A DNA stretch of 64,000 bases, taken from positions 62,001-126,000 of the forward strand of contig NZ_PYMC01000006.1 of the NCBI RefSeq assembly GCF_003026475.1, given 5' to 3'. The DNA is from Photobacterium lipolyticum (GTDB lineage: Bacteria; Pseudomonadota; Gammaproteobacteria; Enterobacterales; Vibrionaceae). How positions within the stretch are numbered: the stretch's first letter is position 1; each line of letters begins with the position of its first letter. The position numbers and the translations under genes are program-made. This document shows, in pieces, positions 16,151 to 24,934 of the stretch. The notes below the pieces were generated by a model. The model was not told where the DNA came from. It did no database searches and worked only from the letters and a program-made list of their open reading frames with translations.

Positions 16151-16537
16151 ATGCCATTGATCAGAGTGAAATCGCTTCCATTTGACCATGACGTAGATGT
16201 CTCTCAGGTCGTGTGTAGTCTATCGCAGGCAATGTCTGATGCGAACGACATTGAACCTCATCATATTATGATCACCTGGGAATATTTGTCGCCAGACCAT
16301 TATTCGCATGGCGGTAAAGTAACCCAGAGCCAACCGATTAATACCCATCCGGTGCTAATCGATCTTGTCGCACCAAATTTTAATACCGAAGATCAGATCA
16401 TGGCGATGCTAGAGCTAATCGCTAACACTCTCGCAGAGCTGGTTCCGATCGCGAAAAATAATATCTTCATTAACTATACCCCAGCCTATAGTGACGGTGT
16501 CTATGATGAAGGGCATGTTGTGGAATGGGATATGTAG
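16151..16537 (+). CDS. Tautomerase-superfamily-like small protein (DUF1904 type)
   Basis: A 128-residue protein beginning MPLIRVKSLPFDHDVD. Proline 2 and the following strand resemble 4-oxalocrotonate tautomerase/MIF proteins, where the N-terminal proline is the catalytic base. A second half (HPVLIDLVAPNFNTEDQIMAMLE, then IFINYTPAYSDGVYDEG) repeats the strand-helix-strand layout. GGAG lies upstream of the ATG. The substrate is unknown, and the family placement is by pattern only. Confidence 0.55.
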   Translation: MPLIRVKSLPFDHDVDVSQVVCSLSQAMSDANDIEPHHIMITWEYLSPDHYSHGGKVTQSQPINTHPVLIDLVAPNFNTEDQIMAMLELIANTLAELVPIAKNNIFINYTPAYSDGVYDEGHVVEWDM

Positions 16538-16676
16538 CACCCGGTAACAAAAGAGAGGGTTTCGCTACAATCTGTTCTTACTTATCCACAGTATTCGTGG
16601 GTAATTGAGGGGATAACTTATGGATGAAACAGGCGTTAATACGCTTTGCGAATAGGTCGGAATAATACCAATCAAG

Positions 16677-16717
16677 ATAAAAACCCAATTACCTACCAAC
16701 GGTGGGGGGTAATTGGG
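16677..16717 (-). terminator. Intrinsic terminator after lapD
   Basis: CCCAATTACC at 16684-16693 pairs perfectly with GGTAATTGGG at 16708-16717. On the minus strand the stem is followed by TTTTTATC, so it ends lapG-lapD transcription. Confidence 0.75.
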
Positions 16718-16732
16718 CGTCAGTAATGGCAT

Positions 16733-18661
16733 TTATACCGTTTTTTCGCTATTCATCTTATCGACTACATAGCCTTGGAAGCCTCTAACCATCAACTCTG
16801 CCAGCTTCTCTTGCTGGCTCATTGTCTCCACTCTGGATGCGATGGTTGTGATCGATAAATTATTAGCCGTTCGGGTAATGGAAGCTAGCACGTCAGCTTT
16901 TATCTGGTTGTCAATTTGATTGGTGTAAGCGAAATCCAGTTTGACATAAGCCGGACGGAACTTGTTTAGATAGCCGATTGAGCTGAAGTTGTGGCCAAAG
17001 TTATCAATACCAAAGCGGAAGTTATTCTGATGAATGATCTCGCATAACAGGCCGGCATCATCGCTGTTTTTGATGAAGCAAATCTCGGGTAACTCAAACA
17101 GGATACGGCTGCTTAAAGCCTGACAGGATTGCATCTTATTCGATAGCCAGCGTATAAAGCCTGTATCGTTGACACTGTTTTGGGTAATGTTAACGGCAAT
17201 TGGCCCCAGTTCAGGATTGGCTGCCAGTTTACCGAACAGTTGCTCAAGAATGTGCATATCCAGTTGAGCCCCCGCGTTAAGCTGTTCAATTGCGCCGAGA
17301 AACTGGCCTGCGGAATAACGATGATTACCTTTCTGAATATAGGCAAAGACTTCCTGGTGCAGAGGAGCCCCTTCATGGTCGACGGCTTTTTGATAGTTAA
17401 ATTTAAACTGTTTGTTGGCAATCGCTTCTTCTACTACCGCTTTCCATTGCTGTTTGCCCATAGCGGATTGCAGTTTACCCTGCGCAGATGGTTGCACGAT
17501 ATCAAACAGTGCCAATGGCTCTTCTGCTTGCTGTCTAGCCTGCATTAAGGCGTTATCAGCCTGAGCTAGAATAGTAGTGATATTGTCGTCTTCACGGCGC
17601 ATAACCAGACCGACAGCGGCTTGTACAGGGGCTGCATCGAATGAGGTCATGCTAAGCATTGAACGCCCAATCATTTTAAGCTCTGATGCCGTAATATTCG
17701 GGGCGATGAGCATAAATTCCGACTGGTTCAGGCGAGCGATAGTGTAATCATCCGTAGCCAGATCTTTCAGCCGAGCCGCTAGTTTTTGTACGAATTTATC
17801 ACCCGCGTCATAGCCCTCTTGAGCATAGCAATCGGTGATCTGGTCAACTTTTAACAGTGCAACACCACCTTCAGGAGGGTTAGAGAGCCAATATCCAAGC
17901 TGGATCATTAAGTAACTACGGTTCGCCAGGCCAGAAACAGGATCCTGATAGGCGCGGATTCGGAGCTTGTCGGCCTCCTGAGCTTGCTGTTCAAAATGAA
18001 TTTTAAGCTGATTACTCATGGAGTTAAAGGCGAGAACTACATCACTCAGCTCACGGGTGCGGGGAACGGATAAAGGTTGACCAAATTGGTTATCAGACAT
18101 TTCTCTGGCGCGGCGCTGAATCGATTTTAATGGCCTTAAGACTTTCGACAGAATAATAGACAGAACCACAGCGCCAAACAGGAAGGTCAGTAGAAAACCA
18201 ACAACCAGCTGCACGGTTGCTTTCCATAGCTGGATATAAGCATGAGCCGGACTACTAGTAACAGAAAGGGTTGCCAGTTGCATCCAGCCACTAGTCAGTG
18301 TGGTGGATTTAGTTATTGGCTGAATGACAATAGCATTACGAAACCATTCAGGCACGCCTGAAATTGCCGATGGGTACGTACGCTTCAACTCATCATTATC
18401 TTGCAACATTTCTAGGATGACTTCACTGTAGAAGCTGCCGTCGAAGGTTGCGTTGATAACGGACTCGGCTGAAACTTTATCGTCAGCTTCCAGATATGGT
18501 GACAGCGCCATACCCACAGCACTGATGGCATTATCCATTTCGGCCGATTGCTGTTCGAGAAGAAAGTCTCGCGTGGTATGAAACTGGATAACAAACACGG
18601 AGGTGATGAGTGCAAAAAATACAACCAGCATCCATATCAAAAGTTGTCTGTATAGTGTCAT
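16733..18661 (-). CDS. lapD: LapD-type inside-out c-di-GMP receptor
   Basis: A 642-residue inner-membrane protein with the LapD layout: MTLYRQLLIWMLVVFF membrane segment, a periplasmic LapD/MoxY-type domain (to about residue 150), a second membrane segment, HAMP (RPLKSIQRRAREMSDNQFGQP), a degenerate GGDEF domain (LNQSEFMLIAP where GGDEF should be) and a degenerate EAL domain (HQEVFAY replacing EAL). Neither catalytic motif survives, so it should bind rather than make or degrade c-di-GMP. In Pseudomonas LapD sequesters the protease LapG when c-di-GMP is high, keeping adhesins on the cell. The start is ATG 18661; GTG 18668-18670 overlaps the lapG stop. Terminator downstream. Confidence 0.88.
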   Translation of the reverse strand: MTLYRQLLIWMLVVFFALITSVFVIQFHTTRDFLLEQQSAEMDNAISAVGMALSPYLEADDKVSAESVINATFDGSFYSEVILEMLQDNDELKRTYPSAISGVPEWFRNAIVIQPITKSTTLTSGWMQLATLSVTSSPAHAYIQLWKATVQLVVGFLLTFLFGAVVLSIILSKVLRPLKSIQRRAREMSDNQFGQPLSVPRTRELSDVVLAFNSMSNQLKIHFEQQAQEADKLRIRAYQDPVSGLANRSYLMIQLGYWLSNPPEGGVALLKVDQITDCYAQEGYDAGDKFVQKLAARLKDLATDDYTIARLNQSEFMLIAPNITASELKMIGRSMLSMTSFDAAPVQAAVGLVMRREDDNITTILAQADNALMQARQQAEEPLALFDIVQPSAQGKLQSAMGKQQWKAVVEEAIANKQFKFNYQKAVDHEGAPLHQEVFAYIQKGNHRYSAGQFLGAIEQLNAGAQLDMHILEQLFGKLAANPELGPIAVNITQNSVNDTGFIRWLSNKMQSCQALSSRILFELPEICFIKNSDDAGLLCEIIHQNNFRFGIDNFGHNFSSIGYLNKFRPAYVKLDFAYTNQIDNQIKADVLASITRTANNLSITTIASRVETMSQQEKLAELMVRGFQGYVVDKMNSEKTV

Positions 18662-18666
18662 TGTGA

Positions 18667-19371
18667 TCACTTATCAAAGTTAATGTTTGGTCGGTGTAGT
18701 TGAATGTGGTTTGAACGCTGACGCAAATCATTCCACAAACTTAAACGGGAAGAATTCCCCGCCAACTGTCCTTGTCCTTTTTGTTTCATCAGCCAGAGCT
18801 TGCTACCGTTAAAGCTGTAAATAGGCAGTAGATCCGGGCGCTCATTAGCGGGCTTGATTTCACCATCTAAGTTATCAAGTAGTAAAGGTACCGCTGACGG
18901 TGTAGGGTAGTAGGCTACCACCATATGAAATTGGTTTGGTTTTAGTGCTTTTACATATACCAGCCTGAGCTTGTTATCGGCAATGCCAAGTTCGCGAAGT
19001 GTGAAGTATTTTGCAATACTGAAGTCTTCACAGTCACCAGCCGCCGCACCAAGAAATTCTAGAGGGGTGGCCCAATAGTCAGTTTTCCCCCATAATTTGA
19101 TATCATCGATAAAGATCAGTTGATTAAAAAAGGTATTTACCTCTGCGAGCTTGGCGCTTTCGTCATTGGGCGCAATGTTATTGATTAACTGGCGCCACGC
19201 ATCCACACGCTTTCCAGCCCGTTCCCCGTAAAATTGTGCGACTTTGTTGATTTGCTTTAACTCTTCGCTATCAGTCAACGCAATGGCGCTGGCTGACAAC
19301 AAGATACAGCAAATCCAGAACATAATAGTCTTCAAGGCAATTGGTCTACCGTTGGATCCATGAGATGTCAC
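18667..19371 (-). CDS. lapG: LapG-type periplasmic cysteine protease
   Basis: A transglutaminase-like (BTLCP) cysteine peptidase of about 234 residues. The triad is visible: Cys in AAGDCEDFSIAKYFTLRELG, His in NQFHMVVAYY and Asp in LLLDNLDGE. LapG cleaves the N-terminal retention module of large RTX adhesins, releasing them from the outer membrane, and is held by LapD. A hydrophobic segment (MFWICCILLSASAIA) directs export. The start is uncertain: GTG at 19371, TTG at 19335 or ATG at 19323 all precede or begin the signal. It abuts lapD directly. No large LapA-type adhesin gene is in this window. Confidence 0.87.
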   Translation of the reverse strand: MTSHGSNGRPIALKTIMFWICCILLSASAIALTDSEELKQINKVAQFYGERAGKRVDAWRQLINNIAPNDESAKLAEVNTFFNQLIFIDDIKLWGKTDYWATPLEFLGAAAGDCEDFSIAKYFTLRELGIADNKLRLVYVKALKPNQFHMVVAYYPTPSAVPLLLDNLDGEIKPANERPDLLPIYSFNGSKLWLMKQKGQGQLAGNSSRLSLWNDLRQRSNHIQLHRPNINFDK

Positions 19372-19653
19372 GTACCGTGATAATTTATACTCTTCTAAGA
19401 TGCTGTCTCTTTAGCCAGCCCTATTCTTTATTTGATTGTATTGCCCAGCTTTCTGGTACGTCAATCCGTGATTGTGACAATAACAGGTCCTTGGTGTTGA
19501 GAACATGGCATTTAGCCAGATTAACATTGAAATCTGCGCTAATTATCCCCGAGGTACCCCAAGATGCTAGATTCATGGTGATCTAGGCACTAATTTTGCG
19601 TTGCTGATTTTTGATGTAAATCGACTATATTTGACACTCAGCACATGACCTTA

Positions 19654-19703
19654 GCGCCTGAAATTCTCGCTGTAACGAGCATTTTGAGGTAACTTGGGAA
19701 TAG
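19654..19703 (+). repeat. R1 dispersed repeat, partial copy D
   Basis: About 50 bp matching only the distal half of R1: AATTCTCGCTG, then GCATTTTGAGGTAACTTGGG. It lies in the 400-bp gap between lapG and the DUF2058 gene, where no gene is seen. Confidence 0.5.
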
Positions 19704-19788
19704 AACTGAATGTAACCTTGACCCGTTTCTCTTTCGCCAGCGATAATAGGGGCAATTGATATAAAATTGTCACCATAATGGAGTCAAA

Positions 19789-20310
19789 ATGGCAAAGCTA
19801 AGCTTACAAGAGCAAATGCTGAAAGCAGGTCTTGTTGACAAAAAGAAGTTAAAAAAAGCGGCGAAGACATCAAAGAAATCGCGCGTCCAGGCAAGAGAGG
19901 CCAAAGCGGCTGTTGAAGAAAAAAAAGCTGCGCAATTGGCTCAAGATCAAGAGCTAAACCGCCAACGTGATGAAGAAGCACAAAAGAAAGCTTTTGCATC
20001 TCAGATTAAACAGCTTATTGAGATGAACCGTATCGACCGTAAGCACGGCGATATTGGCTACAACTTTACTGACGGTTCACTGGTTAAAAAGATTTACGTT
20101 GATAAGAGCATTCAAGATCAGTTAGTGAAAGGTCGCTTGGCGATTGTTCGTTACCTTGATGGCTATGAAGTCATCCCTGGTGTCGTTGCCGATAAAATTG
20201 CCCAGCGCGATGATGAATGTATTGTCCTGAATAACATTGTTGAAGAACAAACGGTGGAAGAAGATGATCCGTATGCAGATTTCGCCATCCCAGATGATCT
20301 GATGTGGTAA
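19789..20310 (+). CDS. DUF2058 (YaiL-like) polynucleotide-associated protein
   Basis: A 173-residue protein with the family layout: MAKLSLQEQMLKAGLVDKKK, a strongly basic Lys/Ala-rich helical region (residues 20-60), a second helical region with MNRIDRKHGDIGYNFTDGS, and an acidic end (EEDDPYADFAIPDDLMW). E. coli YaiL is described as a nucleoprotein or polynucleotide-associated enzyme, but its role is unsettled. The basic helix suggests nucleic-acid contact. Cytoplasmic and monocistronic, with a terminator at 20367-20406. Confidence 0.85.
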   Translation: MAKLSLQEQMLKAGLVDKKKLKKAAKTSKKSRVQAREAKAAVEEKKAAQLAQDQELNRQRDEEAQKKAFASQIKQLIEMNRIDRKHGDIGYNFTDGSLVKKIYVDKSIQDQLVKGRLAIVRYLDGYEVIPGVVADKIAQRDDECIVLNNIVEEQTVEEDDPYADFAIPDDLMW

Positions 20311-20366
20311 CGTTATTAGCCCAACGCTAATGAGAGTCACTATTCGTTCATAGTGCCGCCTTGCCT

Positions 20367-20406
20367 AAAAGCCTCGAATAAGCCCTGTTTATTCGGGGCT
20401 TTTTTG
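20367..20406 (+). terminator. Intrinsic terminator after the DUF2058 gene
   Basis: AAGCCTCGAATAA and TTTATTCGGGGCTT pair with one mismatch-type G-T position, followed by a T-run (TTTTTTG). Confidence 0.8.
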
Positions 20407-20515
20407 TCTCATTTTTGTAATTAAGTCGTTATTTTTCTCGAAAGTTTCTTCTCTTAAGGGTTTCTTAAGTTTCCCTCTATAACTTTAGGCCATGGAAGCT
20501 TATTCGGGGGTGGCT

Positions 20516-21214
20516 ATGCAAGCCTATCAAGCTGTTCTTTCTCAATATGAAATTGTGGTGGCAGATGTCAGCCACCCGCGCCGTCGCGAAATTGAACATT
20601 ATATCTCGCACAGGTATCAGCAAGCGTTTCAGGCGACTATCTGTGAATTCATGCCTTACCTGGTGGCTTTGTTTGATGATCAGCAGGCGTTGGTTTCTGT
20701 TTGTGGCTATCGCCTTGCCAAAGATGAACCATTGTTTCTGGAGCAATATCTTTCTCAACCCGCTGAAGTGTTGATGTCGACGCATTTCCAACAGCACATT
20801 TCCCGTGACTCACTCATCGAATTCGGCCAACTGGCTTCATTTTCTAGCGGAATGGCTCCTGTACATTTTTCCGCGATGATCCACCTGCTGCTTGAGCAAG
20901 GGTATCACTGGTGCATTTTCACCGCGACCGGCCCTCTGTACGCCATGATGAATCGTATGGGCCTGAAACCCCATTCCCTGATGGATGCGGATCCGACATA
21001 TATCGCTGATGCCGATGCCGTGTGGGGCAGTTATTACCACAGCAAGCCAAGAGTTTCGGCAGGAAACCTAGATGATGGATTGGCAATGATAAATCATCGT
21101 ATTTCTCGCTTGAACAGCCAGATAGAGAGACGGGATAGCCTTATTAATCCCCTGTCGTTACAGAACATATCGTTACCGCAACTGTCGTTGACGGATGTTG
21201 AAAAAAGGAGTTAA
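20516..21214 (+). CDS. Thermostable hemolysin (delta-VPH) family protein, GNAT-like
   Basis: A 232-residue member of the family named after the V. parahaemolyticus thermostable hemolysin. ATG 20516 has GGGGGTGG five bases upstream and is preferred over ATG 20492. There is no signal peptide, which argues against a secreted toxin. The segment GYHWCIFTATGPLYAMMNRMGL has the late strand-helix pattern of GNAT or autoinducer-synthase-like acyltransferases, and the family is, from memory, grouped with acetyltransferases. It is first in a six-gene operon and ends 2 bases before the ligase gene. An N-acyltransferase role in a small-molecule pathway is my inference. Confidence 0.75.
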   Translation: MQAYQAVLSQYEIVVADVSHPRRREIEHYISHRYQQAFQATICEFMPYLVALFDDQQALVSVCGYRLAKDEPLFLEQYLSQPAEVLMSTHFQQHISRDSLIEFGQLASFSSGMAPVHFSAMIHLLLEQGYHWCIFTATGPLYAMMNRMGLKPHSLMDADPTYIADADAVWGSYYHSKPRVSAGNLDDGLAMINHRISRLNSQIERRDSLINPLSLQNISLPQLSLTDVEKRS

Positions 21215-21216
21215 CG

Positions 21217-23424
21217 ATGGAAGGGATCATCGAAGCGTTACAACGATTTGCCATTGAACGTCCAAACCAGATTGCTTTGCTTGGTGAAGATTGGGACAAA
21301 GATGACGCAGAGGGGTACCGACCCTGTCAGCTGAGTTACGCCCGGTTACTGGCTGAAGTTGAGCGAGCCGAACAACAGATAATCAGTAGCGGTTGCAAAT
21401 GTATAGCATTACGGGCCGAGAACGGGTTCGATTGGGCTATCGCAGATTTGGCCTCAATGAAAGCCAATATTACCCTAGTGCCAGTGCCGATGTTTTTCTC
21501 TGCCGCTCAGGTGAAACACCTGTTAGCTTCGGCCCGGATTGATGCAGTGTGTGGCGATTGGCATTGTGTATTGGATGATGGGAACCATAAGGAAAAACCA
21601 ATTAGCCTGATTGCCGGACTGCCGCTGTATCAATATCGTCCTGAGCAAGAGGCAATGGCTGACTTGCCTCTGCCTGCACAGACGGCAAAAATCACTTTTA
21701 CCTCCGGGTCAACCGGGCAGCCTAAAGGCGTTTGTCTGAGTCAGGCGCATTTAGAACAAGTCGCAAATGTTCTGTCGGCATCGCTGCTGGCGTCAGGTAC
21801 CGACATCGAACGTCATATGGTGTTGCTACCTTTATCTACGTTGCTTGAAAATGTCACCGGTTTGTATATCCCTCTGTTGTTGGGTGCAACCAGCGTAATT
21901 GTGCGAGGTGAAGCGGTGGGACTCACCGGTTCCAGCCAGTTTAACGGAGCCGTATTTGCTCAGGCTCTGGCGAAGTATCAACCGCAAAGCTTAGTGGTAA
22001 CGCCTGCTTTGTTAACTGCGCTCACCCGCATTGCTGGCCAAGCGCCGGGGTTGATCCAACCCTTGCGGTTTGTCGCGGTCGGCGGGGCTAAGGTCTCGCC
22101 CGCTTTGTTACAACAGGCGCACCAGTCAGGCATTCCAGCCTATGAAGGCTATGGGTTGTCAGAGTGTGGCTCTGTTGTCAGCCTGAATCTTCCCGGAGCC
22201 ATGAAACCAGGTAGTTGTGGCCGAGTGCTCCCTCACTGTCAGGTAAGCGTTGCAGATGACGGTGAAGTGATGGTGGCAGGAGCCGCGATGTTGGGTTATG
22301 CCGGTGAAACCTGCTCTTTGGAGGTGGTTGCAACCGGTGATTTAGGCTACATCGATAACGAGCAGTTTTTGCATATCACTGGCCGGAAAAAGAACCAGCT
22401 GATCACGGCGTATGGCCGGAATATCTCACCTGAATGGATTGAATCGGAAACACAGACTATTGCCGGACTCGAACAATTTGTGGTGTTAGGGGAAGGGAAA
22501 AACGCCTTGGCTGCGGTGGTATTTAGCTCGCGGCCTGATTTGATTGAAGCCGGTATTGAACGGTTGAACGCAGGATTCCCCGATTATGCTCGAATAAAGC
22601 ATGTTGTCGTATCGCCAGATCCCCTGCTTTCAATTTCCGGCCTGATGACCAGCAACGGTCGGCCGCGACGAGATGCCATTGCGGATTACTTCCATAATGA
22701 ACTTTTTGAAAAGGAAAATGTTATGTCTCAGATCCCCTCATTTTTTAATGTGCTGAAACAGCAGACTGCCGATGCGCAATCTTACATGTACAGTGCTCCA
22801 GTTTTTGAAGCTTGTGCGCAGGGGCAGATCACCATGCAAACCTATACGGCATTTCTGACGCAGGCTTACCACCACGTAAAGCATACCGTGCCGTTACTGA
22901 TGGGTTGCGGCTCTCGTTTACCGGAACAGTATGAGTGGTTACGTCAGGCGTTAGCAGAATATATCGAAGAAGAGAAAGGACACCATGAGTGGATCCTGGA
23001 CGATATCAGAGCCTGTCAGGCAGATGCCGAAGCGGTGAAATACAACCAGGGTGAAGGACGGGTGTGTACACCAATAGAGCTGATGGTGGCGTATTTGTAT
23101 CACCAGATAGATCGCCGTAATCCCATGGCATTTTTTGGTATGGTCTGGGTATTGGAAGGAACCAGTGTCAATGTTGGTGGCCAGATGGCCAATATGATTC
23201 AATCGACACTAGGGTTACCCGATAAAGCCATGGTTTACCTGACATCTCACAGCACCTTAGATCAGGAACATATCAAACTATTTGAAGGCCTGATGAATAA
23301 GATTGATGATCCGGTTGATCAGCAAGCCGTTATCGACGGTGCCAATATGGTTTTTCGCTTGTATGGTGAGATGCTACACAGCTTGAGTCAGCCAGTTCAC
23401 GCCCGTTCGGCAAATGCGGCATAA
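21217..23424 (+). CDS. AMP-dependent ligase fused to haem-oxygenase-like diiron domain
   Basis: A 735-residue two-domain protein. Residues 1 to about 500 are an ANL-family adenylating enzyme: ITFTSGSTGQPKG (158-170), YEGYGLSECGS, GDLGYID and GRKKNQLITAYGRNISPEW. The C-terminal A10 motif reads SNGRPRRDAI, with arginine where the catalytic lysine usually sits. Residues 503-735 are a haem-oxygenase-like/TenA-like iron-containing redox domain with ligand-type motifs EEEKGHHEWILDD, WVLEGTSVNVG and TLDQEHIKLFEG. Relatives such as UndA oxidise fatty acids with a non-haem di-iron centre. Codon 503 is an ATG with AAGGA seven bases upstream, so the oxygenase domain may also be made alone. Activation then oxidation of a carboxylate is the natural reading. 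Confidence 0.8.
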   Translation: MEGIIEALQRFAIERPNQIALLGEDWDKDDAEGYRPCQLSYARLLAEVERAEQQIISSGCKCIALRAENGFDWAIADLASMKANITLVPVPMFFSAAQVKHLLASARIDAVCGDWHCVLDDGNHKEKPISLIAGLPLYQYRPEQEAMADLPLPAQTAKITFTSGSTGQPKGVCLSQAHLEQVANVLSASLLASGTDIERHMVLLPLSTLLENVTGLYIPLLLGATSVIVRGEAVGLTGSSQFNGAVFAQALAKYQPQSLVVTPALLTALTRIAGQAPGLIQPLRFVAVGGAKVSPALLQQAHQSGIPAYEGYGLSECGSVVSLNLPGAMKPGSCGRVLPHCQVSVADDGEVMVAGAAMLGYAGETCSLEVVATGDLGYIDNEQFLHITGRKKNQLITAYGRNISPEWIESETQTIAGLEQFVVLGEGKNALAAVVFSSRPDLIEAGIERLNAGFPDYARIKHVVVSPDPLLSISGLMTSNGRPRRDAIADYFHNELFEKENVMSQIPSFFNVLKQQTADAQSYMYSAPVFEACAQGQITMQTYTAFLTQAYHHVKHTVPLLMGCGSRLPEQYEWLRQALAEYIEEEKGHHEWILDDIRACQADAEAVKYNQGEGRVCTPIELMVAYLYHQIDRRNPMAFFGMVWVLEGTSVNVGGQMANMIQSTLGLPDKAMVYLTSHSTLDQEHIKLFEGLMNKIDDPVDQQAVIDGANMVFRLYGEMLHSLSQPVHARSANAA

Positions 23425-23449
23425 GCCAGCCAGATAACAGGAGTATGCT

Positions 23450-24253
23450 ATGGAACTGAAAGCGAAACACATTCTGCTGACCGGAGCGAGTGGGGGGATA
23501 GGCTCTGCTCTGGCTTTGGCACTGGCTGAGCAAGGGGCAAATCTAATGCTGGTGGGCAGGAAAGAGGCAGCCCTGAACGATTTGAAAACCAGCTTACCTC
23601 GTCCGAGCGAGCACCAGATCCTTGCCGTAGATTTATTAACGACAGAAGGAATGAGCGAACTGGATCAGACATGCAAGCAATGGCGAACCGAAGGGCGGGG
23701 CATTGATATCGTCATAAATAATGCCGGGGTCAACACCTTTGCTTTTTTGTCACAGCGAGATGCAAAGTCAATCGAAAGCGAAGTCAGCCTTAATGTTATT
23801 ACGCCGATGTTATTAACCCAAAAGGCCATCCAGTGGATCCGACGTCCGGGTATTGTTCTCAACATCGGGTCGACTTTCGGTGCGATAGGTTACCCCGGAT
23901 ACAGTGTGTATAGCGCAACGAAAGCGGCACTCCATCGTTTTAGTGAAGCGATGAACCGAGAGTTAGAAGGTACGGAAATTAAGGTACTGTTTATTGCCCC
24001 CCGTGCGACACAGACAGCCAGTAATGATATCCGGGTCAAAGATATGAATCAGGCCCTGGGAAATAAAACCGACTCGCCAGAGTGGGTGGCTCAGCAAGTG
24101 ATAACGACGCTGTCAAAAGAAAAGCCCGTGACATGGCTGGGGTGGCCGGAAAAAATATTTGTCCGAATTAATAACCTGCTGCCCAGAGTGGTGTCAGCAG
24201 CAATCCGTAAACAACATGCCACGATTACTGAGTTTGTCAGTAAACACTCGTAA
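23450..24253 (+). CDS. Short-chain dehydrogenase/reductase
   Basis: A 267-residue classical SDR with the cofactor motif TGASGGIGSALA (residues 11-22), NNAGVNTF, the catalytic Ser in NIGSTFGAIG and the YSATKAALH pair (Tyr and Lys). The post-catalytic part RELEGTEIKVLFIAPRATQT matches ketoreductase-type members acting on acyl or polyketide-like substrates. The C-terminus has a Trp-rich and hydrophobic segment that may contact membrane. It begins 25 bases after the ligase-oxygenase gene, within the same operon, and probably reduces or oxidises that enzyme's product. Confidence 0.88.
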   Translation: MELKAKHILLTGASGGIGSALALALAEQGANLMLVGRKEAALNDLKTSLPRPSEHQILAVDLLTTEGMSELDQTCKQWRTEGRGIDIVINNAGVNTFAFLSQRDAKSIESEVSLNVITPMLLTQKAIQWIRRPGIVLNIGSTFGAIGYPGYSVYSATKAALHRFSEAMNRELEGTEIKVLFIAPRATQTASNDIRVKDMNQALGNKTDSPEWVAQQVITTLSKEKPVTWLGWPEKIFVRINNLLPRVVSAAIRKQHATITEFVSKHS

Positions 24254-24270
24254 GCCAGGAGATATTTGCT

Positions 24271-24918
24271 ATGTATGACCTCAAATGTAAACCGACCAAA
24301 TTGTTGTCAACGATTGCCGTTGCTTGCACTTTCGGCCTGTCTGCCAGTGTTACGGCAGCAACGCTGGAAGATATTCAACAACAGTGGTCAAAGTGCCAGT
24401 ACGACGTGTTTAATAAAGACAACAAAGTAGCCTGCTTTGAACAAGTGATAACTGACAATCAAGCGGCATTGAATAAAGAGCCGGGCAGGAATGATTTAAA
24501 GGTGTGGTTGGCGATCAATAAAAGCAGTCTGGCCGGAGCCGAAGGGGGATTAGGTGCGTTGTCGCTTGTGAAAGAATCCAAGAAACTATTGGAAGATGTG
24601 ATCAACAAAGAGCCAGAAGTGCTTGATGGATCAGCATTTACCAGTTTGGGTTCGCTATACTATAAAGTGCCGGGATGGCCGATCGGCTTCGGCGATGATG
24701 ATATGGCGGAAACCATGCTTAAAAAAGCATTAGCAATAAACCCTAATGGCATCGACCCTAATTATTTTTATGGTGATTTTCTTGCTGAAGACGGGCGCAA
24801 AGCGCAGGCTGTGACCTATCTGAAAAAAGCGCAACAGGCCAAACCCCGGTTAAACCGTGAGTTAGCAGACCGAGGTCGACAGCAAGAAATTAGTAACCGA
24901 TTAAATGACTTACAATAA
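24271..24918 (+). CDS. Periplasmic TPR protein, TatT-like
   Basis: A 215-residue protein with a signal peptide ending near SASVTAA. A helical repeat region follows (EDIQQQWSKCQYDVFNKDNKVACFEQVI). The segment SLGSLYYKVPGWPIGFGDDD and TPR-like helices (AETMLKKALAINPNGIDPNYFYGDF) match the TatT component family first described beside TRAP transporters. The two early cysteines may form a disulphide. TatT proteins are thought to bind hydrophobic ligands in the periplasm. Here no TRAP permease is present, so it may present a ligand to the neighbouring sensor kinase or carry the operon's product. Spacing of 17 and 16 bases to its neighbours supports co-transcription. Confidence 0.75.
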   Translation: MYDLKCKPTKLLSTIAVACTFGLSASVTAATLEDIQQQWSKCQYDVFNKDNKVACFEQVITDNQAALNKEPGRNDLKVWLAINKSSLAGAEGGLGALSLVKESKKLLEDVINKEPEVLDGSAFTSLGSLYYKVPGWPIGFGDDDMAETMLKKALAINPNGIDPNYFYGDFLAEDGRKAQAVTYLKKAQQAKPRLNRELADRGRQQEISNRLNDLQ

Positions 24919-24934
24919 GGAACGGCAATAAAGC

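Noticed and set aside
20516..21214. Secreted haemolysin toxin
   Set aside because: No signal peptide; late GNAT-like motif; position in a biosynthetic-looking operon.
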